A DNA stretch of 64,000 nucleotides, taken from an uncultured Oscillospiraceae bacterium (GTDB lineage Bacteria; Bacillota; Clostridia; Oscillospirales; Oscillospiraceae). The notes beneath the pieces were generated by a model that worked only from the letters and a program-made list of their open reading frames with translations, was not told the origin of the DNA and searched no databases. Each line of letters opens with the position of its first letter. Positions within the stretch are counted from its first letter, which is position 1. The stretch lies in assembly GCA_910587255.1 (NCBI GenBank), contig CAJUKT010000101.1:1-64000 (forward strand), in the 5' to 3' direction. Shown piece after piece: positions 8,728 through 15,820 of the stretch. The position numbers and the translations under genes are program-made.

Positions 8728-8985
8728 CTATAAACTCCTGTCGTCACAAAATTCAACAGAAAAAGTGTCAATATCGCCGAGATTATGTTTGGCAATATCT
8801 AAGACACCTATTGCGGTTTGTTCAAGGCATATCTCCAGTGCTATCCAGGCGAATTCCACTTTTTCAGTTTTTGCCGATCTTTGAGTGAAATCCTGATAGA
8901 CCATATGCTTGCGACCTTGAAGTAACAGTACAGTTGTGAGTTCCTTGCCAACTTCGCCCTGGAATAAAGCGTGGCTTTTCGCAAG
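8728..8985 (-). pseudogene. Truncated reading frame ahead of the exporter
   Basis: An open frame of 85 codons ending 3 bases before the ABC ATPase start. An internal ATG at 8904 with CAAGG before it would give a 58-residue product (MVYQDFTQRSAK ... VEFCDDRSL). The protein-like composition extends upstream of that ATG to a stop at 8986, so the gene looks shortened at its 5' end, next to the inverted repeat and IS5 scar at 9022-9365. I do not recognise the family. Position suggests an accessory protein of the RiPP operon, perhaps an immunity or AlbB-like component; this is a guess. Confidence 0.45.
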
Positions 8986-9021
8986 TCAGTATACAATGCA
9001 TATAGCCATAGGAATCGCTCT

Positions 9022-9094
9022 ATTTGCCATTTCCGCCCATCAAGCCTAGTGCAAGTTGATCAATCATCTGGGCTTAAGGGCAAAAATGGCAAAT
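9022..9094. repeat. 25-bp inverted repeat
   Basis: Arms at 9022-9046 and 9070-9094 (ATTTGCCATTTCCGCCCATC and its near complement, 4-5 mismatches) can form a long hairpin. It lies between the IS5-like scar and the truncated frame. It may be a small MITE-like insertion or remnant transposon end. Confidence 0.5.
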
Positions 9095-9099
9095 ATGAT

Positions 9100-9365
9100 T
9101 TACTTTGAAGCTTGCCCCTATCCATTATTCACCGTTTACAGGGGCCATAAGCTTCTCGCAGCTCTCACCATTAGACAATCCAGAGCTTCCCGTTCAGCGT
9201 CGTCCGGTCATTCCTCTGGGGTATCTTCACTTTTTCCGATCCTTTCCGGTGATAACAGCGGCCTAATCCGATTCCATTGTCCTTTTGTTAATTCATAGCG
9301 TTTCATGTCTCTATTTTTGCATACTGGTTCCATTTATGCAAGTTTTATTTTTCCGGCAGACCCAG
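9100..9365 (-). mobile_element. Degenerate IS5-family transposase fragment
   Basis: From the ATG at 9306 the frame reads MKRYELTKGQWNRIRPLLSP, the classic IS5-type transposase start. It then breaks with stops and frameshifts, and nothing of the catalytic domain remains. Sequence upstream to about 9365 (GGGTCTGCCGGAAAAAT on the minus strand) looks like the element's end. The scar separates the radical SAM gene from the exporter operon. Confidence 0.65.
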
Positions 9366-9444
9366 TAGCACTGGTTAAGCTTATTCCGTTACACATCCGT
9401 TAAAACGGGAGCTTTTCAAGTTGAGCTATAGGGATAACCACAAA

Positions 9445-10785
9445 TTATTTCCCTTCATTCATTACATTGTAAAAATTTTCCCGCCACTTACAAGTTTCCT
9501 TTGGGGAATCAAACGCATGGGCAGGGCAATTCGAACAGTTTTCAAGTTCCTCACAATCTCCGCAGTATTCTAGGCTTGGACTTGGCAAGCTGCTAAATCG
9601 AGAAACTTTTTTCGGATCAAAGATGGATGCTATGTCATCCCGCAATATATTCCCATATACATAGAAAAAGCACACACATGGAGAAACGTCACCATTTTCT
9701 CTGATAGTAATCTGACTTACACCAGCTCCACAGTAACTGGAATGGGTTGAAGCAATTTTGCTCATTGTATCATCATCAATTGATACGAATAATCCGTGAT
9801 TCATATACTTATGTTTAAGAGCAAGTGCCCTGTTAACAAATTGTTCAGCATCAATTCTTTGCGATAAATGGGTTTTCCTTGCCCGTCCTTGGCTTGCAGT
9901 TAGGCCAAAGGTTAATTGCAAGGCTCCGGCCTTATGAACCGTTGCTGCAACTTCTTCCATATCAGCAAAGTTTTCCGCATTAAGTGTATTCGCAGCGATA
10001 ACAGGAATGTTAAACTCACTCATATATTTTATTGCAGCTAGAGCCTTCTCATATGAATCATGTATGCATCGGATCTTATTGTGGTGCTCTTCAGTACCAT
10101 CAATACTAATCTGCACAACAATTTTATTTTTGTATCTCGATAAGGCGCGTGCTAATTCTCTTGTAATGAGGTAGCCGTTACTCGCTATTGATACACCCAC
10201 AAAACGTGAGCTTGCATATTCTACAATATCTATGAAATCAGGTCTGCTTGTGGGCTCTCCACCGGTTATCATCAATTTTTGTACGCCTAAATTACTAAGC
10301 TTGTCAAGAACAACTTTAATTTCCGATAGACACATTTCTTGTGTACGGGCGATCCCTGATTCATTATAGCAATGGCGACATCTTAATGGACATTGCTTTG
10401 TTATCTCCAGGCAGGCATTAATGGGGGTAATCATTGAAAAGTTGCCAAATATTTTAGGTACATAATTGGGTTTTCTTGTGTGAAGAAGGACATGGCCTTT
10501 TTCGATGCTCTCCTGCAAAAAATCCTGAACAAAATTAGATATATCACAACTATTCTCGCTATATATTGAGCATAAATTCAATATGATCTCCGCAATTGTA
10601 TGGTTGCCGTCACAAAAAGACAGTATTTCAGCAGCGGCTCTATTGAGAGTCACATATTCGTATTGTGGGGTTAAGTATTGCCCTTCATTTTCAGAGCCAA
10701 GGGGAAAAATAATTGAATTTCCATGTTGACGTACCAAGGCATAATTATTTGCCAAAGTTGGGTAAAGATCCATTCCTTTTTCCAT
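9445..10785 (-). CDS. AlbA-like radical SAM/SPASM peptide maturase
   Basis: 446 residues from the ATG at 10785 (AGAAAGG ten bases upstream). Residues about 25-105 form a PqqD-like/RRE precursor-binding region (QYEYVTLNRAAAEILSFCDG). The radical SAM cluster motif CPLRCRHC is at 132-139 (CxxxCxxC), in ACLEITKQCPLRCRHCYN. The C-terminus has SPASM cysteines: YCGAG, CVCFF, and CGDCEELENCSNC. Length, domain order and several stretches parallel AlbA of the subtilosin A pathway, which forms sulfur-to-alpha-carbon (sactionine) bridges. It follows the four-cysteine precursor gene directly. Sactionine chemistry is inferred; related enzymes make other thioether or C-C links. Confidence 0.9.
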   Translation of the reverse strand: MEKGMDLYPTLANNYALVRQHGNSIIFPLGSENEGQYLTPQYEYVTLNRAAAEILSFCDGNHTIAEIILNLCSIYSENSCDISNFVQDFLQESIEKGHVLLHTRKPNYVPKIFGNFSMITPINACLEITKQCPLRCRHCYNESGIARTQEMCLSEIKVVLDKLSNLGVQKLMITGGEPTSRPDFIDIVEYASSRFVGVSIASNGYLITRELARALSRYKNKIVVQISIDGTEEHHNKIRCIHDSYEKALAAIKYMSEFNIPVIAANTLNAENFADMEEVAATVHKAGALQLTFGLTASQGRARKTHLSQRIDAEQFVNRALALKHKYMNHGLFVSIDDDTMSKIASTHSSYCGAGVSQITIRENGDVSPCVCFFYVYGNILRDDIASIFDPKKVSRFSSLPSPSLEYCGDCEELENCSNCPAHAFDSPKETCKWRENFYNVMNEGK

Positions 10786-10818
10786 AAATCTCAAACCTTT
10801 CTGTACAAATATTTAAAA

Positions 10819-10853
10819 GGGCGTGTTGCAAATCTAAGATCTGCAACACGCCC
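10819..10853 (-). terminator. Hairpin terminator between precursor and maturase genes
   Basis: A perfect 12-bp stem (GGGCGTGTTGCA / TGCAACACGCCC) with an 11-base loop, followed on the minus strand by TTTTAAAT. This is the usual arrangement for making excess precursor mRNA with partial read-through into the modifying enzyme. Confidence 0.8.
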
Positions 10854-10861
10854 CGGCACCA

Positions 10862-10993
10862 TTACACTACCCCGCCAGTGAAAAACGTGGGGCAGACGAA
10901 GCTAACCAAGGTAATGATGCCAGCTCCGGTAACCGAACAAGCAAGACAAGTAGCGATTTCGGAGGAGCCGTAACACGGCTTGTCCATCTTCAT
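10862..10993 (-). CDS. Four-cysteine RiPP precursor peptide (sactipeptide-like)
   Basis: A 43-residue peptide from the ATG at 10993, behind a strong site (GAAAGGAGGAACTAAT). Cysteines are at 7, 16, 19 and 34, with a TCLAC pair in the middle and a hydrophobic Gly/Thr/Phe-rich C-terminal half ending TFFTGGVV. Length equals that of the subtilosin A precursor (43 residues), which also has a very short leader, clustered N-terminal cysteines and Phe/Thr acceptors in the C-terminal half. It is followed by a terminator and the AlbA-like gene. The bridge pattern and the leader cleavage site cannot be read from sequence. Confidence 0.85.
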   Translation of the reverse strand: MKMDKPCYGSSEIATCLACSVTGAGIITLVSFVCPTFFTGGVV

Positions 10994-11433
10994 ATTAGTT
11001 CCTCCTTTCTCAAGATTTCATAAATACTCCCGAAGATAAATGTATAGGTGCTGTCAGGAATAGATATGACTAACTTAGCTGGAGTTTGACATCCCCTTTA
11101 GTGCATCCCGGAATGTCTGGTATGGCAACAGCGCAGAAACATCTTTATCTGAACTGCGGATAATCACATATAACACGTCCAAATGCGAACGTCACATCAA
11201 TTTCTCCGATGCTATCTTTTTCCTACCGAATTTCCTTGCCGATTTACTCCCGCTTTTCTGGCAAAAGCTACAACTGTTCTAGTCCGGCCGGATATCATTA
11301 AGCCAAAAACACAGGTAACCGGGCTATACAATCTTACGTTGCCCCTGCCCCTATATCCGTTTAATTATATCTTCGTTACCTGGTTTTGTTGTTTATTCAT
11401 TTTCGTTTGATCCCCGATTGCTTCTTTGAAGCC
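10994..11433 (-). other. Leader/promoter region of the precursor with a 38-codon gene remnant
   Basis: Within this gap the minus strand has an open stretch at 11075-11191 (38 codons, LDVLYVIIRSSDKDVSALLP then QTFRDALKGMSNSS). It looks protein-like but has no start or ribosome binding site, so it may be the tail of a lost gene. The 80 bases before the precursor (about 10994-11074) must hold its promoter; TATACA around 11041-11046 is a possible -10, without a convincing -35. I see no clear LytTR-type repeat pair. Confidence 0.35.
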
Positions 11434-11598
11434 TTATATTTTAGGGGTTTTATCTGTTACATTAAGGCCTTCGGGAACATTTGGCTGGTGCAAGCAAAAA
11501 AAGCAGGTTGAGGTGACCGACTGGATGGCAAGAAGCATGGCCAGACTGGGCACTGCTCCCCTACACCATTTCAGAAAATGCAAAGCTTTTTTTTTCAT
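11434..11598 (-). CDS. agrD: AgrD-like cyclic autoinducer precursor
   Basis: 54 residues from the ATG at 11598 with AGAAGGAGCTGT before it. It has an amphipathic, membrane-associated N-terminus (MKKKALHFLKWCRGAVPSLA), a short core TSTCFFCL and an acidic tail with the family signature HQPNVPEGL. By alignment with staphylococcal AgrD (STCDFIM then DEVEVPKEL), the autoinducer would be a thiolactone ring of five residues, C32 to L36, with a short N-terminal tail. A second cysteine (C35) inside the ring is unusual. Maturation would be by the AgrB at 14980-15582, detection by the kinase at 11760-13058. Confidence 0.85.
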   Translation of the reverse strand: MKKKALHFLKWCRGAVPSLAMLLAIQSVTSTCFFCLHQPNVPEGLNVTDKTPKI

Positions 11599-11628
11599 AC
11601 AGCTCCTTCTTTCTATAGCAAAAAAATA

Positions 11629-11681
11629 AAAATCCGCAATGATTAGCAACTCTAAACACTGCACTAATCATAGCGGATTTT
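11629..11681 (-). terminator. Intrinsic terminator/attenuator between kinase and agrD
   Basis: An 18-bp stem with one mismatch (AAAATCCGCTATGATTAG / CTAATCATTGCGGATTTT) followed on the minus strand by TATTTTTTT. It stands only about 30 bases before the agrD start and directly in front of its ribosome binding site, so agrD must be reached by read-through or controlled antitermination. Confidence 0.75.
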
Positions 11682-11759
11682 ACCGAAATATCAATATAAA
11701 TGGGATAACTTACTAAAAAATGGGACGGAATGCACAGGCATAGCTCTGTGTTGCCAATT

Positions 11760-13058
11760 TTATGGTATGATTATTGTTGCAGAAAACTCTGACGCAGACA
11801 TTTTGATTTCAAAATGTCCTCCATACTTACCTACAGATCGCCGTATATTATTTAATCCAAAACCATGTTTGCCCACCCGTTTTAATTTGTTTGTTTCGGA
11901 ATTATAAGAGTTTACCATCCGTATAAATAATAATTGCTCACGCTGTTTTATTTCTATTTGTATAAACTTCTCGCAGTGTTTTCCTAAATGTGCGCAAGCT
12001 TCAAATGCATTGTCAAATAGATTTCCAAGAATTATACATAGGTCAATCGGCTGGAGTTTCATTTGAGCACCAAGGTGTATATCTAGACTAAGAGTAATTT
12101 CCTCTCTATCAGCGCGCTTTAGTTGCTCGGTAAGTAACGCTCCAATAATTGGATCTTCAGTTTGAACTATTTTCAACCGCTGGCTAAGGTCATTTTGCAG
12201 TTCATCAAGATACACAACTGCTATATTATTCTGCCTAGTATTGTATAGAGCCTTAATAAGATCAATATGTTTTTTCATATCATGCCACAGAGAAATGGTT
12301 TCTTTCTGATGCGCTTCAAGTGTACGGTAGTATTCTTCTTGTAACTTCAACTTTGTTTCAATTGCCTGATTCTTCGCTTTATACTTATAGGCTACTTTGA
12401 TATGGTCAAAATACAAAAAGATTATAATGTTGATATACATAATTCCAGATATAGAAAGAAACGAAAAAATGTCAAACTCTCCAAGGTTATAAAAGCATAG
12501 AACAAACACATGGTATGTCAGTAAGATCGAACACACCTGACACAATAGTATTGGGAAAATAAATCGTATATCTATGTCATCTACAGTATCTTTCTTCCAT
12601 TGGGCTATAAAAACCGTTACGCGAACAGCAAAAATTTGAATCAACTTAGCAATCAAAATGCTTAAAATGCGGGGAATGCCATAATTAAAGGTGTTTGTTA
12701 ATGCTAATTTCCCTAAAACTGAAATAAGGGCAGAACAGAGCATCTCAGATACAATCATGACAATAGCAAAGTATAGGACTGAGAAAATGCGTGTAACTAC
12801 TGTGGAGGCACAGACCACCATCTCCAGTAAGAACAGGCCCAAAAGCGTGTATGTGATTAAGATTAAAGGTACTTGAACATAAATACTTAAAGCTCCTAAA
12901 CCTATACCAAAGAATATGAAGCAGAATAGACTCTTTTTCTTACTCGCTACAATTTCAAACAAACCATAAATGTACTGATATACGATAAATGTTTCAAATA
13001 TTACAGACAGTTCCTCAAAAGCCCCAAAAAAGAGAAGTTCATCCACTTGCCTATACAC
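11760..13058 (-). CDS. AgrC-like GHKL sensor histidine kinase
   Basis: 432 residues. The N-terminal half (about 1-210) is hydrophobic with six or seven membrane segments, as in AgrC-type peptide sensors. A coiled region leads to the phosphoacceptor box SLWHDMKKHID, then the N box LGNLFDNAFEAC and the G box HGFGLNNIRRS typical of HATPase_c_5/GHKL kinases. The start overlaps the end of the regulator gene by 8 bases, so both are co-translated. It probably senses the peptide made from the AgrD-like precursor immediately downstream. Confidence 0.9.
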   Translation of the reverse strand: MYRQVDELLFFGAFEELSVIFETFIVYQYIYGLFEIVASKKKSLFCFIFFGIGLGALSIYVQVPLILITYTLLGLFLLEMVVCASTVVTRIFSVLYFAIVMIVSEMLCSALISVLGKLALTNTFNYGIPRILSILIAKLIQIFAVRVTVFIAQWKKDTVDDIDIRFIFPILLCQVCSILLTYHVFVLCFYNLGEFDIFSFLSISGIMYINIIIFLYFDHIKVAYKYKAKNQAIETKLKLQEEYYRTLEAHQKETISLWHDMKKHIDLIKALYNTRQNNIAVVYLDELQNDLSQRLKIVQTEDPIIGALLTEQLKRADREEITLSLDIHLGAQMKLQPIDLCIILGNLFDNAFEACAHLGKHCEKFIQIEIKQREQLLFIRMVNSYNSETNKLKRVGKHGFGLNNIRRSVGKYGGHFEIKMSASEFSATIIIP

Positions 13059-13740
13059 CTCTTATGTATTCAGCTAGGGCATCAAAAAAATTTTTTCGAT
13101 ACGTCCTGGTTAATCGAAGCGTTGTTCCATTTTTCAGCACAATCTCTGATCCATTTAGATCTTTGAAGTAAGCAAGGTTTAATATATAGCTATTATGTAT
13201 TTGAACGAATTGTTTTGAGTCTGACAACATGGATACTGCTGCTTTTAGCGGCATACGTATGCAATAATTGTTATTATTGGTAACAATATGCAAATTATTC
13301 CGCCGTACTTCCATATAAATAATTTCAGGAATGGTCAAAGAAACTTTTATATGCTCGCTTTCAAACGTAAACACTTTCGGATAAAGTTTTTCCTGTGCTT
13401 TTTCCAATATCATGAATATTCTTTCTTGCGAAAAAGGCTTTGGCAAAAACCAATCTACTCGGTCAAAACAATCATAGATGTACTCGCCTAAAATTGTAAC
13501 AAGCACGATATAAACAGGACATCTGGTGAGTTTCAATTCTTTTGCAATTTCCCAACCGTTCGCATCAGGCATTTGAATGTCTAGAAAAAGCAAATCAAAT
13601 TGTTCGTTGGCTAAAATACGATCTATAAACGGAGCAGGTGATGTAAACTCACATATTTTATGTGAAGTGCTATGTTTCAAGATATATTGCCGAAGCATTT
13701 CTATATCATTTGAGCTGTCATCACAAATGGCTATCTTCAC
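13051..13740 (-). CDS. LytTR-family response regulator (AgrA-like)
   Basis: 229 residues: receiver domain with the acidic pair in ICDDSS and the phosphorylatable Asp54 in LLFLDIQMPDANG, then a LytTR DNA-binding domain (about 125-225, including VRRNNLHIVTNNNNY and FVQIHNSYILNL). This is the architecture of AgrA. It overlaps the kinase gene by 8 bases and the preceding XRE gene by 4. It presumably activates the agr genes, the precursor gene, or both. Confidence 0.92.
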   Translation of the reverse strand: MKIAICDDSSNDIEMLRQYILKHSTSHKICEFTSPAPFIDRILANEQFDLLFLDIQMPDANGWEIAKELKLTRCPVYIVLVTILGEYIYDCFDRVDWFLPKPFSQERIFMILEKAQEKLYPKVFTFESEHIKVSLTIPEIIYMEVRRNNLHIVTNNNNYCIRMPLKAAVSMLSDSKQFVQIHNSYILNLAYFKDLNGSEIVLKNGTTLRLTRTYRKNFFDALAEYIRGV

Positions 13741-14111
13741 ATACCATCATCCTCTAAAGTTTTAATGTTTTCATCTTCCCGAGTTAAAGAAATAATGTGC
13801 GATAAACTACTTAAAAACTTGCTAACTGTAATTTTTTCCTCTTTTTCCATACTTTTAACAGTTTCAGCAAATAACCTTGCTGAATACGGATACTCGCTTG
13901 ATACATCAAGAAAAAACAAGTTTGCATCTACGTTTAATGCTGTGATAATTCGATATAGTGTTTCGAAATTGGGATACATGATTCCACGTTCAAATTGTCC
14001 AATTGCGTTTGCTGACACACCAGCATAATCTCCAAACGTTTCCTGTGTTAGATTTTTTTGTATGCGCAATTCCTTCAATTTGTTTCCAAACAGTTGTTGC
14101 TTTCTATTCAT
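13737..14111 (-). CDS. XRE-family regulator of the agr/RiPP island
   Basis: 124 residues with an N-terminal Cro/C1 helix-turn-helix (LRIQKNLTQETFGDYAGVSA then NAIGQFERG) and a C-terminal helical tail. It is the first gene of an operon with the response regulator and kinase (4-base ATGA overlap). Its promoter is flanked by inverted repeats (14153-14209), suggesting negative autoregulation. It may set a threshold for quorum sensing. Confidence 0.85.
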   Translation of the reverse strand: MNRKQQLFGNKLKELRIQKNLTQETFGDYAGVSANAIGQFERGIMYPNFETLYRIITALNVDANLFFLDVSSEYPYSARLFAETVKSMEKEEKITVSKFLSSLSHIISLTREDENIKTLEDDGM

Positions 14112-14152
14112 GTCCTCACCCGCAACAGCGCAGAATTATAACTTTGTTCTTA

Positions 14153-14209
14153 GAAGTTACACTTTTATTATAAGCCCAATTTTTCTATTTGATAAGAGTG
14201 TAATACTTC
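14153..14209 (-). promoter_or_regulatory. Promoter and operator of the XRE-agrA-agrC operon
   Basis: On the minus strand TTATCA (14190-14195), a 17-base spacer and TATAAT (14167-14172) make a good sigma-A promoter. It is enclosed by inverted repeats GAAGTTACACTTTTAT (14153-14168) and ATAAGAGTGTAATACTTC (14192-14209) that overlap both hexamers. A third half-site GAAGTGTTACT follows at about 14218. Binding by the XRE protein is inferred. Confidence 0.65.
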
Positions 14210-14464
14210 TGTTGCGGAAGTGTTACTATTTATTCGAGCATTTTTCGATCACGCTTACGGACATGATTTGAAAATAATGGGATCGGAGTTTGGCTCGGCA
14301 GTCCTAACGCAGCTATCTTCTTGGCGCGGGGGTATAGATTTCCTTCACTCCGCCTACAGAGACACACTATCAGTGTGAATTATAAAAGTAGTCCTGCAAA
14401 CAAAAGGTAAGCCCTAAAATGAAAAATACTTGAGAGGATGAAAGAGGATATAACAAATAAAGCC

Positions 14465-14587
14465 TGCAAGTATGAGATTTTTTGCAGAGTGTGGGTATTC
14501 CCTTACCTTTAGCGTAATTTTGTTCATTGGCCGCAGAGCCATTATCATGCTTTTGCCCTTGACCACGTCAATTCCTGCTGCGTTTAT
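14465..14587 (-). mobile_element. IS110-family transposase N-terminal scar
   Basis: After AGGAGGTGCTT the frame reads INAAGIDVVKGKSMIMALRP, the RuvC-like start of IS110 transposases (normally MNAVGIDVSKGKS). The start codon is ATA instead of ATG and similarity ends after about 40 codons. Only a scar remains. Confidence 0.6.
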
Positions 14588-14979
14588 AAGCACCTCCTAT
14601 GTGATTGATGTGGCTCCTGATTCTGTTCCTCGCCGCTTATCCAATCTTCTGGTTGACACGAACGCACCAAAAAGATGATGGTTATACCTGAGCAAATCAA
14701 ATGCTGCGAATGAGAGAGACGGCTGACGGGTTCCTGTGTGGGAGTGTCAGCCCAAGGTTCAATGTGCCAGGCTATTTGCTCTCCAATTCTAACAGTTTCA
14801 GCTTTGAGACGATATAAGGCGCGGCTGGCTGCCGCGCCTTAAACTGCAACTATATTGTAAGCGGTAGAAGTGGATTCCGGCGGACATCAGATATTACATA
14901 TACATATAGTCACGGCGATAATAGCGTTTTTCGTATAAATAGTGTATGGCCATAAAATCAAGGCTTTTAGGGGACTAAC
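14588..14979. other. Non-coding region downstream of agrB
   Basis: About 390 bases without a supported gene. It contains the leader of the IS110 scar and the hairpin at 14816-14840. Together with 14230-14464, which holds a 15-base palindrome CACACTATCAGTGTG (14363-14377), it separates agrB from the rest of the agr genes. Confidence 0.5.
14816..14840 (-). terminator. Hairpin terminator after agrB
   Basis: Perfect 10-bp stem AAGGCGCGGC / GCCGCGCCTT with a 5-base loop, followed on the minus strand by TTATAT. It lies 140 bases behind the agrB stop. Confidence 0.5.
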
Positions 14980-15582
14980 CTAAGAGATATGCCTAGGAAG
15001 GATATCTCCTTTTCCTGCCTTTGCGGCAACCAATAAGAGACCTGTACATAAGGCGCCTGAAGAATAGTAAGTATACAATCTAGCGAATTGGTATATAGTT
15101 AAGTTGCTTATGAAGGCAAGGGCAATATTAATGAGTGACAGAGTGATACTGCGGTTCTTTTGTTGTAAATATTGCTTGTGGTTTAGAGGTTTGTTTGCGG
15201 CTTCAGTAGGCGCAAGGCAGCAAATTAATACGGATGAAATAATAGCTGTAGTAAACGAGTATAGAGACAGTACCTTTGAATCGAGACAAGAAAGAAGAAT
15301 CATAAATAAAAGAAATATTAGGTTAAATCCCAGAATACATGACCAATGATGTTTTGCATGATAACCTCCGGCTGTTAATCTCAATGGTATAAAAGCAACC
15401 ATAAATAGAAATGCCCCAAGGAAGTTTTTAAAGATGCAGGAAATGAGAAAAACACCAATAAAGTTAAAAGCTGTGGAGATAAGCAGTTCAAATCCATATG
15501 AATATATCTTCTGTTTACTGGGGTCAATAATCAATCTATCACTGTAGTACTTAGAAACCTTTTGGGCAAGGTGTTCTATCAT
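14980..15582 (-). CDS. agrB: AgrB-like membrane peptidase
   Basis: 200 residues from the ATG at 15582 (AGAAAGGA upstream); the longer frame to 15654 lacks a site. It is an integral membrane protein with the AgrB catalytic pair His75 and Cys82 in GGYHAKHHWSC, seven residues apart exactly as in the staphylococcal enzyme. AgrB removes the AgrD tail and closes the thiolactone. Here agrB is separated from agrD by the regulator and kinase genes and two non-coding gaps, an order unlike agrBDCA. Confidence 0.93.
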   Translation of the reverse strand: MIEHLAQKVSKYYSDRLIIDPSKQKIYSYGFELLISTAFNFIGVFLISCIFKNFLGAFLFMVAFIPLRLTAGGYHAKHHWSCILGFNLIFLLFMILLSCLDSKVLSLYSFTTAIISSVLICCLAPTEAANKPLNHKQYLQQKNRSITLSLINIALAFISNLTIYQFARLYTYYSSGALCTGLLLVAAKAGKGDILPRHIS

Positions 15583-15672
15583 AATTATGACCATTCCTTT
15601 CTGCTTTGCTACAAGGTACAAAAGGGCATGAAACGGAGAACTTCTAGATTGCATTCACGATACAATTTTATA

Positions 15673-15795
15673 TTAGAATAGGCAACCCAATTGTGATGAT
15701 TCACTCATTTTTGGGACAACTTCACAAAGCGTATGGAGATCATCCAAATTTGGGGATGGCGGGGTGATTCCGACAAAAGCTGCATATTCACGCAT
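15673..15795 (-). CDS. Possible 40-residue remnant ORF
   Basis: An ATG-to-TAA frame of 40 codons (MREYAAFVGITPPSPNLDDL and onward) between the CHAP gene and agrB. It lacks a ribosome binding site. It could be the tail of an ICE gene cut by arrival of the AT-rich island, since the usual genes after the CHAP protein (DUF4315, DUF4366, topoisomerase) are absent. Weak. Confidence 0.25.
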   Translation of the reverse strand: MREYAAFVGITPPSPNLDDLHTLCEVVPKMSESSQLGCLF

Positions 15796-15820
15796 TTGAT
15801 AATGAACTGAAATTTATACG

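Noticed and set aside
10994..11100. AgrA/LytTR binding repeats before the precursor
   Set aside because: One half resembles a LytTR box (CCAGCTAAG), but no second copy at the usual spacing was found.
11183..11410. Plus-strand frame of 75 codons upstream of the precursor
   Set aside because: No ribosome site; lies opposite the agrD-precursor leader region, and all island genes are on the minus strand.
14472..14678. Plus-strand frame of 68 codons
   Set aside because: It is the antisense of the IS110 transposase scar and its leader.
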